From: Mactromeris polynyma
Lineage: Eukaryota; Mollusca; Bivalvia; Venerida; Mactridae
NCBI GenBank assembly: GCA_032209605.1
Contig: JASFXZ010000037.1
Span: 620,001-684,000 of the forward strand
Direction of reading: 5' to 3'
Length of the DNA stretch: 64,000 nt
How positions within the stretch are numbered: the stretch's first letter is position 1; every line of letters begins with the position of its first letter. Shown here piece by piece: positions 13,701-24,950 of this stretch. The notes under the pieces are model-generated. The model made no database searches, had not been told where the DNA came from, and worked only from the letters and a program-made list of their open reading frames with translations. Both the position numbers and the translations under genes were made by a program.

Positions 13701-13999
13701 GACTAAAACGCAACATTGAATAATAATATTCATCTCTTACTAATGCAGACCGACTTTAACGTCTGCGAAATTTTAATACTTTCAGTCCAAGTTATCGTTC
13801 CCATGGCAATACTTATGTCGCAATGTAACGCCACATGATCTGCTTAGGAAATTCGTCTTGTTCATAGTCTGGTAAATTTGATGCACGAGAACGTGAATGT
13901 TACATGAGGTATGTCAAGGAGATCTGAGGAATAGTAACTACTGACTTAATATGATAGAAATAACATATTGACCATAGTAGTAAAGGTATCCCAAAGAAA

Positions 14000-14970
14000 G
14001 TTTACAATAATCAGTCACGTTCATTTGCAAGCGCAAAACGTCGTTATCCACAGAAAGGAGACGAACATATGGGCACAGGACCGCCTAGTGATATACAAGT
14101 ACAACAACAAAATGTAAATGATGCTGATAATTTGTCATCAAATTCATTTTTTCAATAGCAATCAGGCCGAGGCCCATCAGTTTTTAACATTGACATTCTT
14201 TCCTGCTTATGTTGGAATATTGACGGGTTAAAAACAAAATTGTCTGATTCCGACTTTACTAATTACCTTAAGAGTTTTCATACATTTGGTCTACTAGAGT
14301 CGTGGGAAAATTCTGCAAATGAGTCTTCAAAGGTATGGCAGTCACATGAAAGTATTTTCTTAACAACTAAACGTGCTAACCATGGTTGATCAATGGGAGG
14401 CATAGATGTATATATTTTGAGAAGTTTAATGCAGTACATAACAAGACTAGGTGCAAGCAGTGACTTTACTACTTTTCTAAGAATTGATAAATTCCTACTT
14501 GGCGTTAATAAAGATGTCATATTATCATTTATTTATCTGTCTCCTAATGACTCGCCCTTGTACCTTACACAACATGAGAAGGGTATAACGATTTTTCACG
14601 GAAGAATTACTTAATTTTAGCCGTTGATTCAAATGAAGTTGATATTGTGTTATTAGGTGACCTTAATGCAAGAACAGGTATCAGGGTTGAAACAGTTGAA
14701 CACAATATAAATATTCCCACTCTAAATGAATTTGAAGAAATATTTCAACGACCTAACAAACTTGTAGAACGCAGATCGTGTGATGACACTTTGAACACAC
14801 AGGGTAGAGATTTGCTAATTTTTTGTGCATCCTATTCTTTAGCTGCACTTAATGGCAGGCTAGGTTCTGATAGTACTGTTGGTCATTATACTTACATAGG
14901 ACCTAACGGTTGTAATTATGAATGCGTTGACATCATTTGTAATTTTAAAGTGGAACAAACAGCATTCGTC
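14000..14970 (+). mobile_element. LINE (non-LTR retrotransposon) endonuclease fragment, broken
   Basis: A relic of the apurinic-like endonuclease domain of a non-LTR retrotransposon. Frame one runs from about 14183 with CWNIDGLKTKL, the usual opening of this fold, through 14613. It is interrupted by an in-frame TGA at 14387-14389. Near 14600 the frame shifts and continues with VLLGDLNARTG, the conserved Asp/Asn catalytic block, to CVDIICNF at about 14943. A LNGR-GSDS-G-TYIGPNG stretch between them is also typical. The end of the endonuclease (with the SDH-type catalytic His) and all of the reverse transcriptase are missing, replaced by the 50-bp array. It cannot encode a working protein. Confidence 0.85.
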
Positions 14971-16086
14971 GACAGGACAATACATAATTGGTGATATAAG
15001 ACAATATGAACAGGATTCAAGACAGGACAATATAATATTGGTGATATAAGACAATAGGAACTGGATTCAATACAGGACAATATAATATTGATGATACAAC
15101 AAAACGGGAACTTGATTCATGACAGGACAATATAATATTGGTGATATAAGACAATATGAACTGGATTCAATACAGGACAATATTATATTTGTGATGTGAG
15201 AAAATGGGGACTGGATTCAAGACAGGACAAAAACATTGGTGATGTAAGAAAATGGGAACTGGATTCAAGAGTACAATATAAATAATATTGGTGATATAGG
15301 AAAATGGAAAATGGAAACTGGATTCAAGACAGGACAATATAACATTGGTGATATAAGAAATTTGAAACTGGATTCAAGGCAGGACAATATAATACTGGTG
15401 ATATAAAAAATGGGAACTTGATTCAAGAGAGGACAATATATTGGTGATATAAGAAAATGGGAACTGGATTTAAAAGAGGACAATATAATATTGATGATAT
15501 AGGAGAATTGGAACTTTATTCAAGAGAGGACAATATAAAATTGATGATATAAGAAAATGGGAACTGGAAACTGGATTCAAGAGAGGACAATATGAAATTG
15601 GTGATATAAGAAAATGGGGACTGGATTTAAGACAGGACACTATAATATTGGTGATGTAAGACAATGGGAACTGGATTCAAGACAGGACAATATAATATTG
15701 GTGATATGGGAAGAAATGAACTGGATTCAAGAGAGGACAATATAATATTGGTGATATAGGACAATAGGAACTGGATTCAAGAGAGGACAATATAATTTGG
15801 TGATATAAGAAAATGGAAAATGGAAACTAGATTCAAGAGAGGACAAAATAAAATTGGTGATATAAGAAAATTGGAACTGGATTCAAGACAGGACAATATA
15901 ATATTGGTGATATAAGAAATTGGAAACTGGATTCAAGACAGGACAATATAATATTGGTGATATAAAACAATGGGAACTTGTTTCAAGAGAGGACAATATT
16001 AAATTGGTGTTTTAAGAAAATGGGACTGGATTCAAGAGAGGACAATATTAAATTGGTGATATAAGAAAATGGAAACTTGATTCAGA
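14971..16086 (+). repeat. 50-bp tandem array, about 22 units
   Basis: Units of about 50 bp built on GACAGGACAATATAATATTG, then GTGATATAAG, then GGGAACTGGATTCAA. GACAGGACAA and GAGAGGACAA variants are mixed, and several units are 47-60 bp. It starts directly where the LINE endonuclease reading frame ends. It is unrelated in sequence to the other 50-bp array. Confidence 0.93.
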
Positions 16087-18064
16087 ACAAAAACGCCAAA
16101 TTACCCAGAGTTTTTTAACAAAAGGCTGAAAGCACTCATGTTGTTCGGTATTGAACAGTGCTTTTGTATTGGACACTTCCAGATTCACAGAAAGTACGAA
16201 TCATTATTTCCATTGTTGAACCCATTAGATTTTATTGCGCATGTTATGCAGGTTGCGCTTAGATGTTGAACTTGTTTAATCGATTCACTTAACTGTTATT
16301 CTTGCGCCACTTCCGGAAAAAATAGTTTTCGTATTAAGGCGATGCGACTGTTGAAAATTGCCATAGAACTACCGAACAACTACAAACGGCAACACTATCT
16401 TCTCATGTTGTACAAAGGTTGGTCGGTAAGATTTGAATATGTATTAATAAACATTTGTACTTCATTCAATTACTAGTATGAATGTCGATAAATAGATTGT
16501 AATATATCACATATGCACATTGTATATTGACTGCCAACTATCAATGAGGCTGTTCCTTGAATATTATAGAGAGTGTTTATGCTAGTTTTGTGCTTGAACA
16601 TATTATCATTTGATAAAATCAGGGACTTTGTGTTATTGTGTGTTCTAGATAAAAAAAGAAAATATAAAATCATGTAGTAAAATGACAATTACATTTTGTA
16701 AAATAAACATTCAACCCCTACAATAATATTTTCATTGAAGGTAACTAATAACAAAGTGTTCATGATATGTATGACCTGTGAATATTTAATAAAAAGTGAT
16801 GAAACCAGCATCTGTGTATATTGTATCATTTCTATGTATATTCTCAAACATTGTCTCAACATCTTACATATTGTCCTTAACATTTGCACCTTGTAACATT
16901 TAATTGTCATGGACTGGGTTTAGATCAAAATTAAAGTCAACATCTGGCTTGAGGTAGCTACTGAAATCTCATTATATCAACAAATAAAACAGACAATTAG
17001 CTACTTGGAACACATCAACATTGAATTTCATCTCTAGACCAGCCGACAACTTATGGATCAATTTTCAGATTTTTAAAATGAGTTGGAAGAATATGAAAAT
17101 GAATACACAGACAGCTATTGCAGAAAAGGAAATGAGTTCAGGAATTGTCATATGATACATAATTAGTTTTTTAATTACACAAGCCAATTTCTGTTTTATG
17201 GAAAGTATTGTACACACAATTGAGAGTTGAAGCTTATTATGTATATAAAGCATGGTTTCTGCTCAATGGAGAGACACATGCATGCAAGCTCAACTCCTGA
17301 CCATTACTATATATGACCCATATGAGGCTCATCATGATAAAGTAATATAATCACAAGGGCTGAAATATATTGTTAATGTCAACAATACATGTGTGCATCT
17401 ATATAATATTCACAGAATGAACTCTAGTGACAGGAATATACCTTTATCTACTTGTGCCTCAACTACCTTGATGCATATACACCTTTTAGACACAATATGC
17501 TCCTCTTATTTATATTGATGAATGATTACAACCACTAGTGTTCTTAGTCATGTAAATTACAGTTATATTTTCATCAGAAATATATCGTGAACCGCTTAAG
17601 TACATTCACATATCCGTGCTATTCAGATCGGATCCACACAAAAAATAGACATTTTTGAAGTGCTTTGGTTAAAGTGAATCGGCAGTGGTTTTCACGTTTT
17701 ATTCGCCTATCTGTCGTCATTAACATATTTTTGTTCCATTTGTATGTATTCTGATAACTTTATAAATTTCTCTACCGTCGCTTCTCCGATAATCGCAGAT
17801 ATAAGCGTTTAAACAGTCCGTTTCATGTTAACTATTTACATTGACGACGCGAATTTGACAGGTGCGTGGGAGAATGACGCACCGGAAGTTCCGTATTCTA
17901 GACTGCGTCCCGACTTTTACCGTCTTACGACAACATTTTGTCGCAGCTACGACACTCGAGTTACGACACCGTTGATAAAACGGTCTGACGATATCTTATT
18001 TATTTGTCGTAAGTTCTGGAGTTAAGATAAGACATGTCGTAGCTACGACATCTTGGTAAAACGG
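16087..18064. other. No gene seen
   Basis: AT-rich non-coding sequence. Near 17930-18060 there is a GTCGCAGCTACGACA and TGTCGTAGCTACGACA pair with GATAAAACGGTC and GTAAAACGGCCCCC blocks. These look like the end of a worn interspersed element but I could not define its borders. Nothing else is supported. Confidence 0.45.
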
Positions 18065-18220
18065 CCCCCTGATTCCTAACGTATGTACCCCTGAGCCTCC
18101 TCAAATGCCTTATGTTTTATGGATAATTGTTTTCCCGGAGGTCTGTTTGGAGAGACACTGTGTTGTGTGTGTGGCGTTCCCCGTAACATCGTTTGTGCAA
18201 CATTCTCTCTTCCTCAGTAT
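18065..18220 (+). repeat. R1 interspersed repeat, copy 7
   Basis: Contains the core TTTTCCCGGAGGTCTGTTTG and the GTGTGTGGCGTTCCCCGTAA block, with a CTAACGTATGTACCC segment also seen in copy 1. Confidence 0.65.
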
Positions 18221-18229
18221 CATTACATC

Positions 18230-18810
18230 CTTCACTAAGAAGTCACTATCTATTTAACCTCTCTTTAGCACATTCTCTTCCACAATAGTATCTTTTCCTC
18301 TAATATGATTTAACTATCAAATTGAATTAAACTTTTCTTGAGTAACACTCTCTTTAGAACAATAGACTTTGTGTCTTACATGGGGTCTTGCTTTGGAGAC
18401 GTTGCATTTGATTAACGGCATTGTATTCGTCGTGTCCAGTTATCGTGTCAACAAGACATAGCAAGTAGAGATGTTGTGTTCATACTTTGTCCATTTCATT
18501 GATGTTTTATATATGTAGCATAGCTGATCTATGATATTGTTCCTGATTTGTCTTCACGACGTGTGATATTGTGAAATTTGACTCCATCGAACGGTTTATT
18601 CCATGTAACACAATTAGAGTACCGGAACAGAACTAATAAAGATAAAGAATTGTCTGTAATTTCCAGCTGGTAGGATTGACATTATGTACTTCCTCTCAGC
18701 TATTGATCGTTGGCAAATAAGTGAACTGGAAAATCATTTGACCATATTTAGTTATTTGTAAAGATTATCATCTCGCACGAGACAGGATGAAAAGTATTAC
18801 TTCGGTCAAA
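18230..18810 (+). repeat. Third duplicate fragment (matches 8100-8770)
   Basis: Ordered but diverged similarity to 8100-8770, including an R2-like block at 18235-18365. No coding content was recognised. Confidence 0.5.
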
Positions 18811-18859
18811 GACGAATGCTACAATGCAATATTTTCACGTTCAGCAATACGTTGGGTGT

Positions 18860-18975
18860 TTGTTCAACTCCTTATGTTTTTTGGATAGTTGTTTTCCAGA
18901 AGATCTATGTGGGAGGCATTGTCTTATGTATGTGGCGTTCCCTGTAGAAACTTATTCCCTCTCTTCCACTGTTTC
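18860..18975 (+). repeat. R1 interspersed repeat, copy 8 (short)
   Basis: Contains TTATGTTTTTTGGATAGTTG, a diverged GGAGGTCTG core and GTATGTGGCGTTCCCTGTAG, ending in a TTCCCTCTCTTCC pyrimidine run. Confidence 0.6.
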
Positions 18976-21247
18976 ATGCAGAAACATAACATCTCAGTGT
19001 GCAGAGTTCTGTTGTCAAGCATGATCTACGAATCAATTCAGTGCCTACCAATTCACACATTTTGACGTATTACCATAATTTTATTATATTCCATGCATAG
19101 CATTGATAGACATGTGACTATGACGTTATAACTATGATCTTTATATACAGGCGATAATTCATTTTCATTCATATTGCAGAATGCTCACAACACTAAGCTG
19201 TTAACTTACTAGCGTTAGCTTATGCAAATGGAGACCGTTCTCTTCGTTTGTTAATAAAAGTACATTTCTTTCTAATGATTTTACTTGGAAGGGGAGGCAA
19301 TCCTGTCAAAAGGTGGTGTCCCGTTTGAAATGCTGACATTTTATTCATTCCCATTTATCGTCTTCTGCCAACAAAACAATCTGGAGGTGTCGCATTGGAA
19401 ATGCACACCAAGTTGGAATTGCGAAGATGTCTAAATAATTGTCCCGTCAAGTTTTGTACCATCGATTTTGTCACAACATGTAGTGCAGATGTCACCCTTT
19501 CAAATTAACACCACCCAAACTACATGGATTCAATTGATCGAAAGCATCTCTTATTTGGAAATACTAGTACGTACTGGTTAAATAATGTCTGAGTAAATAA
19601 CAGAGCTCTGTAATCTCCTTGTCTTTGATTTGATGGGCAAGTAGCCAAGGGATTTACTTGTCCAAAGCTAAGTACAGTATACAATATGTCTCCAATACTG
19701 AATAGACAGTACTCATTACCATTACACGAGTAGAAGGGATAAACAAACCGTCACGTATGTATAATGGAACACCACCACGTATCTGTCTGGAAAGTCTGAC
19801 ATTGCTTGAGCTGACTGCTTATGGGATTTTGAAGTTTGGTATTATTGTTGCTTCAAGTAGTTGTTTGTTGTATTTGATGTTGTTAAATAATGTACAAGCA
19901 TTTTCTAAATGACCAAAAACATGTGTCATTCTTAGCCCTTATGACATATTTGGGCGAAATTGAGTAATAAACTTTCTGAATGTAGGAATATTTGTAGGTT
20001 ACTCCAAAACAATTTATTTTTGCAAAACGACATTTTTTTAGGGAATTACAGCACTTTAAATATGGTCTCGAGACTACAGAAATTTCTGAGATTCACAAAT
20101 CTAATACAGCAAATATATATTCTTAGATACAATAATATTTTATAAATATATGTTTATTATTCTTTTCCTTACGAAAAGGGGCCGTCTGAATGTTTACTGA
20201 TCATTGTTTTTTTTTCTGCTCGCCGCTGAATCATACATCTTGAACTGGAATGTTTTAATTAGCTGTTGCAATTCATGTGAAAAACATGACGTCATCTTTA
20301 TTGCGTTTTTCTCAAAAACGAGACTCGGTGCATTTACCCCAAAAATCTCATACACTGCCACATATAACATGTGCCAAATACACTGAACTACACATTTTTA
20401 TCTTTTTACTTAATTCAACGGTCTCATGAAAACATTTAACACTAGATGCAGTCTCAGAATAGTTTTGTTTTTCTCAAAAATGATTTTAGAACTTGATAGA
20501 TGGAGGTTACAGTGGATATTTTAAAACTTCTTGATGCCGGGCAGAATTTACCTCATTACATTAAGAAGTGAGGACGGAGTTTTCAATGTAACTTACTCTC
20601 TCTTCTGTCATTTCTAGCTTAAGAATATTGTTTCTCTTCATCTACCCCAGCATTACTCTAAAGGCAGTCGATCTTTAGTTGAAGCATTAATTTCCATGAA
20701 ACATAGTTATCTCACGTGGAGCGCCTCTGGCCAAGACGGATTCCAAAGTTGTCCCGAATTTTATGACTGTTCTGTGGTGTGAATTGTTTGGGGTGGGGTG
20801 GGGGGGGGGTAGAACTACCATTCGCTGTATAAATTATGAACAGAACGGAAACATTACGAATAAACAGTCATTAAAATTAAAGGTAAATTCAGCCACCAAC
20901 TCTTTAGGTTTCAGATTGAATATTGATATGTATATTGACATTTAGTGTTCCTCATACGCCGCCTTGTTGCCATCGAGAGAACGAGGTTTATTAACACAGG
21001 CATAAACATTCTAGTTTTTCTCCCTTTCCACATCAATGGTACCCACAGAGCAACTTGACAATATAATTAACTACTGTGGTCCACTTACAGCACACAAATC
21101 ACCAGTATGGATCAACGATGAAGAAGAAAAAACAAGAAATAGTGAATGGTTGATGATTATCTGCTTATGGTATTAGATGTAAAATTGCTTCTTTCTGTTC
21201 ATATTGACCGATAATAAACGGCTTGGTTCATTGGGAAATGTAATTGA
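18976..21247. other. No gene seen
   Basis: Unique-looking AT-rich sequence with a G-run at about 20795-20810. I found no splice-framed open frame, RNA gene or mobile-element motif. Confidence 0.5.
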
Positions 21248-22368
21248 CTGTTCTATATACTGGTAGGATATCCTTCTCTGGAGTAGACAGTAATGTCGTG
21301 TCTGGACTGTTCTATATACTGGTAGGATATCCTTCTCTGGAGTAGACAGTAATGCCGTGTCTGGACTGTTCTATATACTGGTAGGATATCCTTCTCTGGA
21401 GTAGACAGTAATGTCGTGTCTGGACTGTTCTATATACTGGTAGGATATCCTTCTCTGGAGTAGACAGTAATGCCGTGTCTGGACTGTTCTATATACTGGT
21501 AGGATATCCTTCTCTGGAGTAGACAGTAATGTCGTGTCTGGACTGTTCTATATACTGGTAGGATATCCTTCTCTGGAGTAGACAGTAATGTCGTGTCTGT
21601 GCTGTTCTATATACTGGTAGGATATCCTTCTCTGGAGTAGACAGTAATGTCGTGTCTGGACTGTTCTATATACTGGTAGGATATCCTTCTCTGGAGTAGA
21701 CAGTAATGCCGTGTCTGGACTGTTCTATATACTGGTAGGATATCCTTCTCTGGAGTAGACAGTAATGTCGTGTCTGGACTGTTCTATATACTGGTAGGAT
21801 ATCCTTCTCTGGAGTAGACAGTAATGCCGTGTCTGGACTGTTCTATATACTGGTAGGATATCCTTCTCTGGAGTAGACAGTAATGTCGTGTCTGGACTGT
21901 TCTATATACTGGTAGGATATCCTTCTCTGGAGTAGACAGTAATGTCGTGTCTGAGCTGTTCTATATACTGGTAGGATATCCTTCTCTGAAGTAGACAGTA
22001 ATGTCGTGTCTGGACTGTTCTATATACTGGTAGGATATCCTTCTCTGAAGTAGACAGTAATGTCGTGTCTGGACTGTTCTATATACTGGTAGGATATCCT
22101 TCTCTGGAGTAGACAGTAATGTCGTGTCTGGACTGTTCTATATACTGGTAGGATATCCTTCTCTGGAGTAGACAGTAATGTCGTGTCTGGACTGTTCTAT
22201 ATACTGGTAGGATATCCTTCTCTGGAGTAGGCAGTAATGTCGTGTCTGGACTGTTCTATATACTGGTAGGATATCCTTCTCTGAAGTAGACAGTAATGCC
22301 GTGTCTGGACTGTTCTATATACTGGTAGGATATCCTTCTCTGAAGTAGACAGTAATGTCGTGTCTGGG
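21248..22368 (+). repeat. 59-bp tandem array, 19 units
   Basis: Very regular 59-bp units starting CTGTTCTATATACTGGTAGG and containing the palindrome AGGATATCCT. Units differ mainly at one site (AATGTCG or AATGCCG) and at GGAGTAGAC or GAAGTAGAC. The span is almost exactly 19 x 59. High uniformity suggests recent expansion or homogenisation. Confidence 0.96.
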
Positions 22369-23230
22369 GACATAAAGAATACATACCAATCCAACTTGGC
22401 TTAATTATGATTGGTTAGTTGATTCGATGTTATTTGTGTCTTTGTTAGACGCTCAAAGTATTTTGAAACTATTCCATTTATTCCAAAACTTGGAGACTCG
22501 TGGTATTTAGACGGTGTTCAGGGCTGTCTGTGGCACGTTCATAACTTTCTGTTTTGTGTTTAAAAACATAATTTAAAAAGCAAATGTGACAGATGATACA
22601 AAATGTTTACACTCGTACGTTTCTACAACGCGAAATGTATCATGTATTTATTCGTGTTATTTACAATTGTCATAGCATGTGCTGATATAGAGCTACAAAC
22701 GTGTATATGGGTATAAGTCATTGATTTACTTATTTGTTCGAAATACTTCCATGGTAAATGAATTTATGGACTTCCTCAATATTGTTGCCATGGATACACT
22801 ATTTCCTCGTCAGGATTTAGATATCATACATCAGATGTATCAACAATTACATGAACACATTAATAACCTTCCCACTGAGAGAATTATTCTTACAATTTCC
22901 GTATTCTATTTCAAACTTCAATTTGTGAAACAATGTATTAATAATTATTGATAAGACATGATTTTCCAAATTCCACCAAAGCTCCAACAGTACCACTCTG
23001 TTGCTCCACAAACAATTGGCAATTTTCCCACTTGAAAACGAGTTTCTTTGTACTGTTAGTTTTCCCTGTTTTATAAATCTACAGATGTTAGTATTATTTC
23101 AGACTATGTATGACATGAATGTACCGTCATAATACTTAATGTCTGTACATGTACGTATGTTTTTTCTTAGTCAAATGTTTCAATTCAAGTATGACGAAAA
23201 TCAGGTAAACTTAGTCTAGGCACACATAAG
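22369..23230. other. Spacer between arrays
   Basis: Contains a 76-codon open frame (22721-22951) with a polar helical-looking stretch (DLDIIHQMYQQLHEHI), but no splice sites or family motif around it convince me. I see nothing else. Confidence 0.4.
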
Positions 23231-24518
23231 TGTGCTAGGATGACAACATCCGGTACACCTACCAGCTCTGTTGTGCTAGGATGACTACATCCGGTACACC
23301 TACCAGCTCTGTTGTGCTAGGATGACAACATCCGGTACACCTACCAGCTCTGTTGTGCTAGGATGACTACATCCGGTACACCTACCAGCTCTGTTGTGCT
23401 AGGATGACTACATCCGGTACACCTACCACCTCTGTTGTGCTAAGATGACTGCATCCGGTACACCTACCACCTCTGTTGTGCTAGGATGACAACATCCGGT
23501 ACACCTACCACCTCTGTTGTGCTAGGATGACTACATCCGGTACACCTACCAGCTCTGTTGTGCTAGGATGACTACATCCGGTACACCTACCAGCTCGGTT
23601 GTGCTAGGATGACTACATCCGGTACACCTACCAGCTCTGTTGTGCTAGGATGACAACATCCGGTACACCTACCACCTCTGTTGTGCTAGGATGACTACAT
23701 CCGGTACACCTACCAGCTCTGTTGTGCTAGGATGACAACATCTGGTACACCTACCAGCTCGGTTGTGCTAGGATGACTACATCCGGTACACCTACCAGCT
23801 CTGTTGTGCTAGGATGACTACATCCGGTACACCTACCACCTCTGTTGTGCTAAGATGACTGCATCCGGTACACCTACCACCTCTGTTGTGCTAGGATGAC
23901 AACATCCGGTACACCTACCACCTCTGTTGTGCTAGGATGACAACATCCGGTACACCTACCAGCTATGTTGTGCTAGGATGACTGCATCCGGTACACCTAC
24001 CACCTCTGTTGTGCTAGGATGACTGCATCCGGTACACCTACCACCTCTGTTGTGCTAGGATGACAACATCCGGTACACCTACCAGCTCTGTTGTGCTAGG
24101 ATGACTACATCCGGTACACCTACCACCTCTGTTGTGCTAGGATGACTGCATCCGGTACACCTACCAGCTCTGTTGTGCTAAGATGACTTCATCCGGTACA
24201 CCTACCAGCTCTGTTGTGCTAGGATGACAACATCCGGTACACCTACCAGCTCTGTTGTGCTAGGATGACAACATCCGGTACACCTACCACCTCTGTTGTG
24301 CTAGGATGACAACATCCGGTACACCTACCAGCTCTGTTGTGCTAGGATGACTACATCCGGTACACCTACCAGCTCTGTTGTGCTAGGATGACTACATCCG
24401 GTACACATAACAGTTCTGTTGTGCTAGGATGACAACATCCGGTACACCTACTAGCTCTGTTGTGCTAGGATGACTACATCCGGTACACCTACCAGCTCTG
24501 TTGTGCTTGGATGACTAC
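23231..24518 (+). repeat. 41-bp tandem array, about 31 units
   Basis: Units of 41 bp beginning TGTGCTAGGATGACTACATC and continuing CGGTACACCTACCAGCTCTGT. Variable sites are ACTACA, ACAACA or ACTGCA, and CAGCTC or CACCTC. Several variant combinations recur in blocks, indicating block duplication inside the array. It lies about 400 bp upstream of the first visible rhomboid exon, in the presumed intron or 5' flank. Confidence 0.95.
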
Positions 24519-24926
24519 TATTATATAATGGATCAAATAAAAAGATTACTAGCGGCTTGTAACGAAATTTATTGCATATCTTAGATCTATTTATTTCTAT
24601 TATTTTCGGTATAATAAAATGAATATCACACAAAATATATCTAATTTTTCGTTGGGCAGAATTATTGTCGACCATCGAATAAATACCATAATCGCCTGCA
24701 GTATTACAGTCAGGTTGACGATATTAGTGTCCCATTCAAAGTTATTTGATATGTAGATTCTATGTAACTTGGCTTGTTTCAAACGGGGACAGATGCCGCA
24801 GCAGTAAACTATTTGATACAATAACACAGGTAATCGTGATGCCATGATTGTAAACAAATCAGCATCCACTATTCAAGGACCTAAAGTCAACAACATATAA
24901 ACAACATTACCTTTCATCTATTTCAG
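24519..24926. other. Upstream flank or intron of the rhomboid gene
   Basis: AT-rich. It ends in a pyrimidine-rich acceptor (CCTTTCATCTATTTCAG). The rhomboid start codon and first exon are not recognisable here. Confidence 0.4.
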
Positions 24927-24950
24927 AATTGGAGGACCATATTTGACAGG
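24927..24950 (+). CDS. Rhomboid exon (24-nt microexon, EF-hand entry helix)
   Basis: Encodes NWRTIFDR between CTATTTCAG and GTATGTAAG. It is phase 0 at both ends and joins to [18 protein letters not shown] of the next exon, giving the WxxxFDxxD start normally seen in RHBDL1/3 EF-hands. The case rests on splice sites, phase and the family pattern; there is no transcript evidence. Confidence 0.72.

Larger units (their letters stand above)
8900..13990 (+). repeat. Segmental duplication, copy B
   Basis: Partner of copy A (1640-7960). It is shorter because it lacks the 50-bp array and four R1 insertions, but it carries one R1 copy (9590-9885) that A lacks. The insertion boundary in B is visible: GGCACGGACAG before the repeat and TATAAACGTAGAGAAA after it correspond to adjacent sequence in A at 2025-2055. 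I see no gene. The 149-residue open frame at 8977-9426 overlaps the part shared with A but is not conserved as protein. Confidence 0.65.

Noticed and set aside
14393..14994. Two separate small genes
   Set aside because: They are two frames of one LINE endonuclease domain separated by a frameshift, with an internal stop upstream.
22721..22951. 76-codon open frame with DLDIIHQMYQQLHEHI
   Set aside because: No convincing splice sites, start context or family match; kept only as a note.
21248..24518. CRISPR array
   Set aside because: Units are joined head to tail with no unique spacers, and the genome is eukaryotic.
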